From Watersipora subatra (taxonomy: Eukaryota; Bryozoa; Gymnolaemata; Cheilostomatida; Watersiporidae), in NCBI RefSeq assembly GCF_963576615.1, contig NC_088712.1:27681870-27745869 (forward strand): a stretch of 64,000 nucleotides of DNA, read 5' to 3'. This document shows, in pieces, positions 37,901-46,900 of the stretch. The notes beneath the pieces are model-generated. The model ran no database searches, was not told the origin of the DNA, and saw nothing but the letters and a program-made list of their open reading frames with translations. The translations under genes and the position numbers were made by a program. The first letter of the stretch is position 1. Each line of letters starts with the position of its first letter.

Positions 37901-40236
37901 ATATTGAATATTTACTACCGGCTATTCCGATCATTAGCCAGCAATATACACTTACTGCTTATGGCTACTGAAGCGCAGCTACATGCGTTTTAGACAAACT
38001 AACAATTTTACACTGCATCAACCAAGTTTTCAACATGCCTGGTCTGTGCAAATTTAAGCATTAGTGTCTTTAGTTCATCGACACCATATAATTCTTTTTT
38101 AACTCGGCACTAGACGATGCCCTTCTGAGCGCTCACTATCTTTGAGGCAATTGGCTCAAATGTTCCAAAGTGTCCGAAACCTAAGGGACAGCTGAATGTA
38201 ACAACTGCAACAATTGCGTTTATAGTAAGACTAAACTTTTTTTGACATAGATTATACCGAAGTACTTAGCTTTTCTCATTAGCTCTCTTCAAGTGTCGCT
38301 AGTGTTACATTTTACTAGTTACTGATGTTTCTTTCAATAACCTGATTATAATTAATACTAACAATTACTGATCGTATTTCACTTAAAACAGTTACGAAGC
38401 ATTTTTCTTACTACATTTTTTTCGAGATTTATTTTCTTACTTTTACTCAAGTTTTGTAATCCACATCTGCACATATTAGCTAGGGGTGTAAGAGATGTGC
38501 CTCAGATAAATACCAGTGTAAACAATCTCAGCTCAAGTTTCCAAAAGCTAGATTCATTTTTAGGATTTATTCAGACCAGTACAGGCAAGCTCAGCCGTTC
38601 TTGTGTAGAGGTGTAACGTATTGTTGCTCTAAGTTAATAGTTTTTGATCTGCTAATTTCTTTAAAAGCTTTTGGTAAAAAGCTACAGTGAAAGACACGTA
38701 GGTTCAGATCAGACATTTTCCCACTAAAGTCCTCCAAATGAGGCGACAGCGTGGGAACTCTTTGCAAAAAATTATGCACACTGTTTTGATTTTACTTTTG
38801 TTAGTGGTTATGTATATACATATAGATATGAATTTTTTATTAATTAGTATAATTTATAATAGTAATAATTTGCAGTTTAGATTAAAGGTAAGACAGTACA
38901 GAAAATAAATACAATACTCTGCAAGTACCTCCCTCATCTACATCTAGACTTGGTTTGTCGCGAATGTCTCTGGTTGTTCTTGGCCAGAAAGAGTTGAATA
39001 ATGCAATAGTTTTTATAGCTGGGACAAACAAGCTTTTTTTGTCTTGTATTGTGTGAGTGCTTTTTAAAAATATCAATTGAGTCTTCTATGACATTGTTTG
39101 CTTTCACCTTTACAAAGAGATTTAGCCCTTTATCTTGTCTTCTCTTCGACAGTGAAGGAAAATTTGTGTCAGCTCGAAGGTAAAACTAACTGTATTTTTC
39201 AATCAAAAAATAAAACGAAGAGCTCTATTTTGAATTTGTTCAAATTTTTTTATGTCATCCCTCAGGTATGGATCTCAAACATGACACTCGTATTCAAGAA
39301 TTGGTTGAACAAGGGTCTCGTAAGTTACTTTTCTAGTTTTGATGTCTACATCTTTTAAAACTCTTTTAAGCATTCCAAGAAATCTGGAAGTTTTGAAAAA
39401 ACATTATTTATATGTCTTTCTTTATATAATGTATATCTATTTGAGATCATTACTCAAATCGAAACCTAAGTAGGGATGGAAATTGACATTCTGGAGCTGC
39501 TCTCCACTTACAAAAAAACGTTTGCTGTGAGTCTATTTCCCCCAATTAAAGTACTGAGCACTTTTTAGCATTAAAAAATAGTTGCCATGTTTTGGCCCAA
39601 AGCTCAAGTTTAGTAAGGTCAATTCGAAGAATGTTACTTTTATCTCGAATATTATAAAGTAATGCATCAGTCTTAAGTCAAGCAGACTCAAGACTTAAAT
39701 CTCAGACTGAAACATAACTCAGCCTAATGCTGGAATCTAGGTAAACCATAATATTAACCAAATTTTTACTTCTGAGACACTTTTTCAATGCCCCTGGGGC
39801 TAATTACAAGTGTACTATTACTATCGAGTAAGTATCGAGTAAGTATCATCTGCAAACAATCGACATTTAGATGTAATACCTGAAGGTAGATCTTTTGTTA
39901 TTTCTTTTCTATGAACATTAACAACATGCGTGTTACCTTTGATTTGGTGACACTATTCAGAATAATAACTAAAATAATCAACCAATTATTATAAACAGGC
40001 AAATAAATATATCACAATAATATCCCGAAACATTTGGTTGGACTATGACGATTCCTTGTTGACAACAATAGCTTGATGATTAGCTTGTCTTGGATGTTAA
40101 TAGCAAATATTATAACAGATTGATATCTAAAACCGTAAATGTGATAAACAACACTAACATCTTTCTCCGTTGCATCGGCGGCAATTCCAAGAACCTCATA
40201 TAAATCTACTTTTGTATAATCAAACGTCGCAGACAT
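19812..40236 (-). CDS. DNAJC17: DnaJ homolog subfamily C member 17 (8 exons, 312 aa)
   Basis: Eight exons join in phase: 40236-40159, 35182-35057, 34668-34581, 32422-32240, 28787-28684, 24499-24419, 21130-20993 and 19952-19812. They encode 312 residues, close to the roughly 304 of human DNAJC17. Residues about 10-75 are the J domain, with HPD in KYHPDKN. A lysine/arginine-rich coiled coil follows ([13 protein letters not shown], then EVERLRKEG). An RRM comes next ([43 protein letters not shown]). The tail [16 protein letters not shown] matches the conserved end of the family. DNAJC17 is a nuclear J-protein of the spliceosome (yeast relative Cwc23) that works with Hsp70. The gene starts head to head with the kinectin-like gene and converges on the TGF-beta-like gene. 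Confidence 0.93.
20000..20520 (+). repeat. Dispersed repeat, copy 1 of 2
   Basis: It shares an ordered set of blocks with 58800-59175: AATGACCAGTC, GATGCATTAC, CTTTGGGTGATT, AATAATGCCG followed by TGTAATAATATTG, and GACACGCTCA/GAACACGCTCA. It lies in DNAJC17 intron 7. The ORF 20296-20502 is within it and has no family. Confidence 0.6.
20725..20790 (+). repeat. Short 15-bp tandem repeat
   Basis: AGTACCAATAGA-type units occur about four times. Confidence 0.7.
20993..21130 (-). CDS. DNAJC17: DNAJC17 exon 7, end of RRM
   Basis: 46 codons, [19 protein letters not shown] then LSGRPIEQE. It aligns without gaps to the human segment ending NPLKISWLEGQP. Donor GTATGT. Confidence 0.9.
21683..22481. 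mobile_element. Long-inverted-repeat (foldback) MITE
   Basis: Arms of about 290 bp are near-perfect complements. The left end is AACCATAACTGTCACGTACA. The right end reads TTGTTCGAGACAGTTATGGTT. Shared inner blocks include AAATAAAGATTGGTCCACTA, AAGCTCCGCCCATAAATA and ATAATAGAGATGGGTGT. About 200 bp of unrelated loop separates the arms. There is no open frame for a transposase. It lies in DNAJC17 intron 6. Confidence 0.85.
22925..23170 (+). repeat. 32-bp minisatellite, about 7.5 units
   Basis: The unit is TATTGCAGTAGTGCTTCAAC then CCAGTAAATATG, with AAATATG/CAGATG variants. Confidence 0.9.
23236..24312 (+). repeat. Full-length CCCGG-box/tRNA-tail composite element
   Basis: This is the longest copy, about 1.08 kb. 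The diverged box GCACGGCATATTCCGGG is followed by GTAATAAAAGTCTTTGCACA, the AACTGTAAAGG blocks and a central region with short open frames (23557-23946 minus, 23671-23898 plus). The tRNA-like A box TAGCTCAATGGTTAAG (24148), B box GCGTTCAAATCC (24201) and end CAAACTTTCAGATTCATATG complete it. Confidence 0.75.
24419..24499 (-). CDS. DNAJC17: DNAJC17 exon 6, RRM
   Basis: 27 codons, [20 protein letters not shown] followed by FASSESS. It carries the RNP1-like strand of the RRM. Confidence 0.9.
25230..25660. mobile_element. Foldback element family, copy A
   Basis: The arm TTTGAGGTGATCTGAATGCC, then AGGATGTTTCAAGATTAAAA (25293-25330), is mirrored by TTTAAATCTTGAAACATCCT, then GGCAGTCAGATCAGCTCGAA (25540-25578). 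The outer arms carry CATTTTAGTAAA/AAACCTAATAAATTTTG. It has the same design as copies at 53371 and 55885. Confidence 0.7.
25767..25851. repeat. Near-perfect hairpin of about 80 bp
   Basis: TTCAACTTGAAGGGGATTGT, then TAAGTCACTAGCTGGAGG, is followed after TTTAAA by its complement. The stem is about 38 bp, in DNAJC17 intron 5. Confidence 0.8.
26690..27960 (-). repeat. tRNA-derived dispersed repeat, split by a hAT-like insertion
   Basis: Flanks 26690-26784 and 27694-27780 together match the inverted repeat at 34080-34210 (TCTTTACTATAATAAGAG, GAAGCCATGG, ATCGCATCATTTGAGGTTCG). A further inverted tRNA-like tail (GGAATTGAACTCACAACC) lies at 27871-27935. Confidence 0.6.
26785..27693. mobile_element. 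hAT-like DNA transposon, non-autonomous
   Basis: The ends CAGAGCTGCTCTCAAATCAC and, reverse-complemented, CAGAGTTGCTTTCAAATCAC form about 20-bp inverted repeats starting CAGAG, as in hAT elements. The interior has repeated GATTTGA motifs and one short frame (26884-27117) with GPCVVC and CGKLLQ cysteines. A clean 8-bp target duplication is not evident. It is inserted in a tRNA-derived repeat in DNAJC17 intron 5. Confidence 0.7.
28684..28787 (-). CDS. DNAJC17: DNAJC17 exon 5, start of RRM
   Basis: [18 protein letters not shown] through IRCIFEKYG-type helix end. It aligns with human LKLKWKCKKEDESKGGYSKD. Phase 1 in, phase 0 out. Confidence 0.92.
29040..29700. mobile_element. Long foldback element with poly(C) in one arm
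   Basis: The arms run about 29046-29330 and 29430-29690. Left TAACACAACAGCTTGTCGCA, then AGACGTACTGCACCTGATGC, is mirrored by GCATCAGGTGCAGTACGTCT, then TGTGACAAGCTGTTGTGTTG. The inner ends share AAGTTCTACTAAAGTTTAC. A run of 14 C at 29078-29091 is the expanded form of CCCC in the other arm. The two-strand ORFs here are arm translations. It lies in DNAJC17 intron 4. Confidence 0.85.
30028..30375. repeat. Second copy of the 8250-9262 transposon interior
   Basis: It matches 8460-9003 with deletions: AACCAATGCACAATTTTGTT, then TACATTTCAAAACGTCATAG, TATCAAGAAGTTGTGATAT, and AAATCGGCAAAAAAGAAACG. No terminal repeats are retained. Confidence 0.75.
31152..31530 (+). repeat. CCCGG-box composite element, short form
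   Basis: It begins AGGCAAATACTCTGTGTTGC, then ACGGGTATAAAAAAAC, and ends with CAAACTTTGAGATTTATATA (31507). It shares the TAACAGTGGCAGGTAATG-type middle with 50095-50470, so these two form a subfamily distinct from the longer copies. Confidence 0.65.
32240..32422 (-). CDS. DNAJC17: DNAJC17 exon 4, coiled coil
   Basis: AG completes GAG, then [19 protein letters not shown] through EAETLPTN and a split AAG lysine. The charged helical segment corresponds to the LEARER region of vertebrate DNAJC17. Confidence 0.9.
32500..32990 (-). repeat. Inverted tRNA-derived repeat
   Basis: It contains GAATTTGAACTCATGAAA (B-box complement, 32718) and ends in CATGTAGGTA/CATGTAAG-type short repeats at 32905-32965. 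It resembles 34080-34400, including ACATGCAGGTTCTCAGAGAC versus ACATACAGGTTCTCAGGGTC. Confidence 0.55.
33091..33147 (+). repeat. 19-bp tandem repeat, 3 units
   Basis: CACAGTAGACTACTAGTCA is repeated three times. Confidence 0.85.
34080..34400 (-). repeat. Inverted tRNA-derived repeat
   Basis: GGGATTTGAACCCGCAACTT (34159) and CCACCAGTCATCTGCC (34210) are the complements of a B box and an A box. It is the intact counterpart of the repeat split at 26785. Confidence 0.6.
34581..34668 (-). CDS. DNAJC17: DNAJC17 exon 3
   Basis: 29 codons plus [20 protein letters not shown] ends the J domain and starts the basic helix. The donor is GTACGT. Confidence 0.9.
34910..35000. repeat. Hairpin of about 85 bp
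   Basis: AACCAATCAGCTTGCATGCT, then GACTGTCTTATGAAACAGTA, pairs with TACTGTTTCATCAGACAGTC, then GGCATGCATTGGTT. It lies 57 bp from DNAJC17 exon 2. Confidence 0.7.
35057..35182 (-). CDS. DNAJC17: DNAJC17 exon 2, J-domain core
   Basis: 42 codons, [17 protein letters not shown] through EILTDPAAK. It contains the HPD motif needed to stimulate Hsp70 ATPase. The acceptor is TTTCCCACAG and the donor GTGGGC. Confidence 0.93.
35323..35482 (+). repeat. 17-bp minisatellite, about 9 units
   Basis: The unit ACCCTACTAGTATCTCT is repeated with small variations in DNAJC17 intron 1, about 140 bp from exon 2. Confidence 0.9.
36182..37323. mobile_element. TA-flanked MITE, full copy 1 (1142 bp)
   Basis: The left end TA|CAGTCATACCTTGACAAACG and right end TTGTCGAGGTATGACTG|TA are inverted repeats flanked by TA. 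The CAGT terminus and TA target are typical of Tc1/mariner-pogo type elements. Subterminal segments contain AGCTCGTATG-like motifs. The interior (36344-36640) is repeated at 41488-41775. The frame at 37148-37366 shows no transposase motif. It lies in DNAJC17 intron 1. Confidence 0.85.
38900..39910 (-). pseudogene. Decayed non-LTR retrotransposon (LINE) reverse transcriptase
   Basis: Read on the minus strand in shifting frames, it gives [19 protein letters not shown], with the catalytic FADD at 39856-39845. It then gives [20 protein letters not shown], then [12 protein letters not shown] with [20 protein letters not shown], then HSHNTR and [13 protein letters not shown]. These are, in order, motifs of CR1/Jockey-type LINE reverse transcriptases. 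Frameshifts, stops and an 11-bp duplication after FADD (39830-39847) show it is dead. It lies in DNAJC17 intron 1. Confidence 0.8.
40159..40236 (-). CDS. DNAJC17: DNAJC17 exon 1
   Basis: 26 codons from [18 protein letters not shown] to EKD, then donor GTTAGT (phase 0). It encodes helix I of the J domain. The next exon is about 5 kb away. Confidence 0.9.
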
Positions 40237-40717
40237 GTTACTTATTTTATCTCCTTCACACGAGAGTAAAAATATCCTTCACCTAATAGTTGGCGAATAC
40301 TCAGCCTTTGTTCTGAATGACTACCACGCATTATGACATCTCCCCGGTTAAAGACATTATTGTAAGTTCTCTCGACTAATTGTTACCAACAGAACACCGC
40401 TTTTGCTAAACTTTCTAAATCATTTGTCCCACAGGTTTTTACTATTAAGTTGGCCATACTGTATATTTTTGTTACTAACTATAATATATTTTGTAAATTT
40501 TTATAATTGCATTGGTTTTTAAAACTTAACATCAGCTGCATGTTAATGCAAAATGGTGTAAATAATGATAAACCTTTATTTTGTTTTATTTTAATACTGG
40601 AGTATGGCAGTTCTTGGTGAAAAGCAATTTTTGATTGTTTTAAAATACCAAACAAACAGTTTTTGATGTATGCATAGTAACACAAGCTGTAAATGCCGTT
40701 TCTTTTTTTCTCTTCAG
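40237..40717. promoter_or_regulatory. Shared upstream region of DNAJC17 and the kinectin-like gene
   Basis: The two start codons are 490 bp apart and point away from each other. A GTAAGT donor at 40372-40377 and the acceptor at 40717 suggest a 345-bp 5'-UTR intron for the kinectin-like gene. Its first, non-coding exon would then end at 40371, leaving roughly 100 bp as a bidirectional promoter. No TATA box is evident in either direction. Confidence 0.5.
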
Positions 40718-40725
40718 ATACAAAT

Positions 40726-40918
40726 ATGGATGCAGTAGAAGAAGTAGATTTCACCATACTGGTAGGCTGTATGGTCACTGTTGTTGTGGCGGGAGCGGTT
40801 ATGGCAATTATGAGATACAGTTTTGCGTCTCAAGAGGCTGAGTATGGTCACCACATTAGTACCCTTTATGGCAGCAATTCTTCGGCTAAGGTAGCAAAAG
40901 TACAAAAAAAGAAACGAG
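40726..40918 (+). CDS. Kinectin-like exon 2 (first coding): membrane anchor
   Basis: The exon starts at 40718 after TTTTTTTCTCTTCAG. ATG is at 40726. 64 codons plus G carry the transmembrane segment and the basic VQKKKR stop-transfer stretch. Donor GTATGT. Confidence 0.85.
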
Positions 40919-40954
40919 GTATGTTGTTTTTAGTAATTAAAATCATATAATTGA

Positions 40955-40998
<44 letters not shown>

Positions 40999-43900
40999 TC
41001 AATTTAGTTGAACTTGTGTTTTTTTGTAAAAATTCAAGATGTTTCAAAGTCTATATTTTATAAATTGCCTAAATATAAAAGATTATCATTTAACCTTTTA
41101 AAGGAAGTTTTACCTTTTATTACAACATTATTTACATTCTAGCACTATTGTTGTTTGTGTAATCTTTAGTAATAGATTCAGAGAGCTCAGAGGATTCTAG
41201 CGAAGATGAAGGTAGGATGCTGAAATCTAGACCAATCTGCAGAATATTTTTGTTTATTAAATTTATTCAAACTTCTGTATAATAATTAATAGTTACAAAC
41301 TCATCAGATGTTTTTCTTTGATGCAATTGCTCATTGTTAGATTCAGCTGAGTAGATTGCTTCTCTTTGGCTTCTAATTATTTCTGCTGCTTCAAAATTTC
41401 AACCTAAAGAATAGAAGATTTTCTTAAAACCAATTTGCCATGTTCCATGTTTAGTTGACATGTAGACTGAAATGATGACTAGATTGTCAAACACACCTCA
41501 CCACTTTTGACAATGAATGTTTATAAGGTTGAAACAAGTTTATCATTTCATATGGAGCAATAAGTTTTGAATCAGATATACAAACTGAGGTGACATTTCA
41601 AATATATTGTGATGTTCATTCTATTGGCCTTGGTTCTGCAAGAGTCATTTCTCTTTGCACCCATCTATGGAGAGCATGATGTTATGTAATAAGTTAGCGC
41701 AAGAGCGTGTTTGACACTTTGTAAAGCCGTAATACTCGACCTTTTGTAGCTCTGTAATGTACTGATGGAATTTAATATTGATTTTCCTTCGTCGATGTAT
41801 GAAGTCATATTAAAATTGAGTTTTAAATGAAAATTATTTTAGAATTATTAAAATTTGAATTTGCAGCAAGAGAAATAATTATAGGTATAATTATTACTAA
41901 CTATAGTTATAATTATTACCAATTTTGTTATAATTATTATATTTTGTCCATAATAATTACTAATATTGCTTTTATCTTTGCTTATCATAATGTGATGCCT
42001 GACAAGTAACATGAGTACATAACATAAGTCCGACGGTGTACAGACAAAGCATTGAAAACATAATTTTTTTTTCGGAAAAAAATAAAAATAGCTATTTAGA
42101 TACTCAAGACTTTGGAAAAAAATGAACACTCAAAATAATTTTGCCGTGCAGATTGGGCGTAAGAGAAAAGAACTCTTGTTCTGAATTAACCCATTGGTAT
42201 TACCCTCCGTAACAAATTAGTTTGTTTTGAGTGTTTAAAAAATCTTTGAGTGAACCTCTATACAGTTTATGCCGAGGCTTCTGGGATATGAGATAAAAGC
42301 TGAAATAAAGTCATGTGTTCATTTTGAAAAGAAGTTTGTTTGAGTTGATGCTCATCATCCTCTTCAGTAAGTTAGTAGGTACGGCGCTAAACAGGTAAGC
42401 ATATCAATTCAGTAAACAAGTTCTTATATCAGTTCAATACATTCCTGGATAGTTTTATTGTAAAGAAGCACTCCACATTTTGTCCTTAACCTTTTCGGCC
42501 TGAGATCTGAACATTTATTCCCATGCGTGAGAGCGATCACATACTACACGAAGGCGCCGAGGTTAATTGGTAACACTAAGTTTGATAACCATGGGCTCTG
42601 CTAGACACCCTGTCAGCTTTTGGTTTAATAATTTGGTAAAAATTTTTTTGAAATGTTATTTTGATATTTTTGAGTTAAAATTTTATAAAACACTGTGGCC
42701 AGCATATCTAGAACTACTCAAAATGAACTTCTGGTTTAAAGCAACCTCAGCACAATTTATTTGCAGTTTCAAATGTTGGTCCTAGTTTACGTAACAAAAT
42801 ACTGCTCCAGCTAAAGTGACTGCTTGGGTGGGTTAAGGACCCACTCTAGAAAACCTAACTGTTGACAAAGTGGAGAGTTTGTGATTGCTTCTGAGATCTT
42901 TCCTGTAGAGTTTACTGAATAAATGGGGTCAGGAACTGTTATTCATAGGCATTTGGATTATGGCTACTATCTTAGCTAAGCCATGGCAGTGTTGATTTTA
43001 TTGAGTATTAGGAGAGATGAAGTATTTTTGATAAAACTTGGTATTTGCTTAGGCCACAGGCTGCTCGTCGTGACTAAGATAAGACTTGCCTTCCGTCTGT
43101 TTGTTTATGATTGGTTGTGATGCGATGTGTCGCTCGCTTATCAAATTCTATTGATAATCGGATCTGTCTTCACTTTAAAATATTTCTGGGGTGCAGCCAT
43201 GGCCTGACCTGCAAGGAACAGGTTGGGTTTGATCCAGAAAAAGGCAACTGGTGGAGGCGGCAAGGACATCTAACCTGAAAATTGAGGTCTCCTTATTCAA
43301 TGGTCTCAGACATTTCTAGCCAAGGTCACAGTGCCATTGTTTGTGATCCTAAAACATGCTAAGCAGACATCGTTCTCGATTTTTGATGGATTGCTCATAC
43401 AGACATGTTTTCCCTCAATACTATCATTCATTCGAATGATCATATGACCACCCAAAGTAGAACTCTGGGTGGTCACATGATCCGGGAACCGTACCTCCTT
43501 TTATTACTTGACTCATGATTTTACCAATACAAACATTGACTACTGTTTAGGCAAAGTAGCAGTTTTTTGGGGCGTCTGTGGTTTCCCTAGTGCTAAAACA
43601 GTAGAATCAGTGTTGAAAGCATGATATTCTTATACCGTAACACCTTGAGATACAAGCTTGATGCATTCTGGAACTGGGTTCGTTTGTCAATTCATTCATA
43701 TGTCAATTCACTCGTATCTCAAATCAAATTTCACAATATAAAATAACTAAATGCAAAAAAAATCCGTTCCTATTATCTGAAAAAGCACTTGAAGCAGGAT
43801 ATTACTAGGAAAATTATTATTAGGAAAAGCAAGTTTTTAACTGTTCTAATTCACCACTTATGCTCACAAAGTAACAAATACTTATGTAGTCGTTATGATC

Positions 43901-46900
43901 TGCAATAAAATATAATTATTATCATTAACAGTACTGAATGGAAGTCGTACCTCACCTACTTAGACAGACAATAAGAGTGCAAGAGTTGGAGTTACTTGAT
44001 GACTTTTATTACACTACGTAATATGACATAAACTTTAAGTGAATTTCGCAAACTACGAACACTTGAACTGAGTTTTATAATCTTGTACTACACTAAACGC
44101 AATTCTAATTCTATTTTCATTATTTCACTTTGCTTCTTCCTTATATATAAGTATATATACAAACCCTGAAATAAGTCTATGTATAGACTTATATATAAGT
44201 CTATATATAGACCTACTAGCTGTGCTACCCGGCGTTGCCCGGGTAATAAAAAAGTCTTTGGACAGAAATTTGATTTGTATTTAATATATAACAACATTTC
44301 CCATTCTAACTTTCAAATTACATATCATGAGAGAAGTCTTTTGTGTAGTTGAAATAAATTAAGAGAAAAATAAAAACAACTGTAAAGGTTTTAAAACTTT
44401 GTCAAGCAACTGTAACTTTCAAGCTGTTAGCCTGGCACATTGCCAATAGAAAATTCCAGTAAGCTGCTTAATAAGATAGGCTTCTAATGACGGTAAGCTA
44501 TGACTTTGCGTCTGCATTGTTGTCCAGCTACAACTATTCTAATAATTGCTATAGCCGGACAATCAAACCTAGAACACACATACGGACATACTTTGAGAAA
44601 TATATATAATTATAAATATACAAATCCTGAAATAAGTCTATATATAGACCTATATGTAAACCTATATATAAGTCTATATATAGACCTACTAGCTGTGCTA
44701 CTCGGCGTTGCCCGGGTAATAAAAAAGTCTTCGAACAGAAAATTGATTTGTATTTAACATATAACAACATTTGCCATTCTACCTTTCAAACTACATATCA
44801 TGAGAAAAGTGTTTTGTCTTATAAACAATGAGAAGTAGTGAGAGTTGCTCGGTATTAACCCGCACTATCAGCCAGTACATTTAATAATGTAAGCGAACAG
44901 CTTCTCGCGACGTTAAGTTATGACCCATGTCGTATACAAATCTGTTGGGTATTTGCTCTCAAATCTGTTGGGTATTTGCTCTCATTGGCAAGGTAGCAAT
45001 TCAATTTCTGTGGTCTAGTAGATAGCGCGATGGTCTGTTGAATGGCAGGGTTCAAGATCAAATCCTCTTCGGTACAGGATCTTTATCCCAAGATTTTAAG
45101 ATTTATAGCCGGAATGCGTACCAACATATCCACATATATACATACAGACATACTTTGAGAAATATATATATATAGATATATAAGTCTATATATTGTTGTA
45201 TATACAAACCTATATATAAGCCTATATATAGATATAGGTCTAAACCTATATATGGTATATATAGGTCTATATATATGGACTAAAATAGAGATCTATATTT
45301 AAATGATGTTTCCGATCTTAAATTGATAGTAAGTGTAAATTCATACTGCTGCTAATATTTTCTGCTGCTCACTGAGACCCCATTCATAATCATTTGTGTG
45401 TAGTGATATATTATAATGAGTGAGGCCTCTCAGGAGTTACACATCCCTATGAAGAAGGTGCTATTTTGGAATCATCATCTCCATGTATTTGTTACTACAG
45501 TCATACTTCGACTTACGAGCTTAATGCGTTCCGAGATTGTGCTCGTATGTCAATTTACTCGCATGTTGGTGCAATTTATTTATATATAGAACAATTAAAT
45601 ATATATTAATTGGTTTCTATACTCTAAAAAATGCAAATAAAACACTCAAAACAAGATATTGTAACAGAAAAGGCATGTTGGTTATTGACCTAACTTACCA
45701 CATGCTTTCAAAAAGCAACAAATAAAAACAATGCAAGGAAATGTGATTAATTAAAAAGGTAAAATTAAATACGTACAGTAGCAGCTAACGCTAGCATTTG
45801 CCAGGGAGGGAGATATAAGTGTTATTCTGCATTACAACATTTGAATTTGATAAATTTGGATTTTATCAAAGTCTTAAAAAACAAACTTAAAAGCAAACCT
45901 AAAAGCAAACTTTCATTTTTCGTAATTAAAATTTCTTCGGCGTTCATAATTGGAAGTTTCTCACCGGTTAGCTAATTTTTCCTTTGTTTTCGCTTTCACG
46001 ACTAGCCGGCCGTTTTAAGATAAACCTATCTAAGGACGTTTGCCTTTGTCGCTCTTTCAACGTGTTGCGATTAGAACGAACACTGGTGTCGTCACAAAGG
46101 GTTAATGCACGACCACTAGCCAACTTGTCCGAAAGTCTATTTTTATAGATAGCACCGGCCTTTTCGCCTTTATTGAAACATCGTTTCAGTTACGCTGTCA
46201 CCCGCCAATTGTTTATCTTTTATGTTTTCCAATGCCTGAGCAGTCTCTCCATCAGCGGTCGTGAAGATCGCTGCGTCGTTTAGAAACGCATTATGGTTAG
46301 TCCTTTTGCAAACTAAATGCCCTGAAAATATCCCTTCGGTTTGATAATTGTAGATGTATTTCTGTCATATTGCTGAGCTAGATCAATCACGCATACACAT
46401 TTCGCATATTTTACAATAATTTTCCGTTTAATATCAATTGTTATCATTTGCTTTTTCTTTCCATTATCTTTCATTTTACTGGCAAACTTTCGGTCTACGC
46501 ACCGTACTTTTAATTCACATAATTCTGCACTGAAAATTGCGCACAGAAAACACGGTACAAAAGTATAACCAGAGTAGTTGAAAAATACAGAGTGATGCTG
46601 TTCTCATAAAACACCTCCGGCATACTTTACAACTGACTCACGTGCTCGTATCTCAAACATTGCTCGTATGTTAGTGCTAAAACTTGCTTAACTGCCGGCT
46701 CGTATCTCAAGTTTCTCGTACGTTAGAGCACTCGTAAGTTGAAGTATTACTGTATATATTATGTCTATGTAAGACCCGTAGCTGTTCAATCAAGTAGCTG
46801 ATGGAATCGCTCTTTACTCCTACAGCTAAGTTAGCCAAGGCCAAAGCCTCACTATCAGTAGGAGACAGCCAGCATAGTCAGCAACATGTAGCCATAGATC

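Larger units (their letters stand above)
41220..46825. other. Kinectin-like intron 3 (5.6 kb)
   Basis: It holds MITE fragments (41488, 43636), tandem composite elements (44213-45180), a full MITE (45498-46752) and no supported exon. The open frames at 41827-42129 are AT repeats. Confidence 0.5.
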
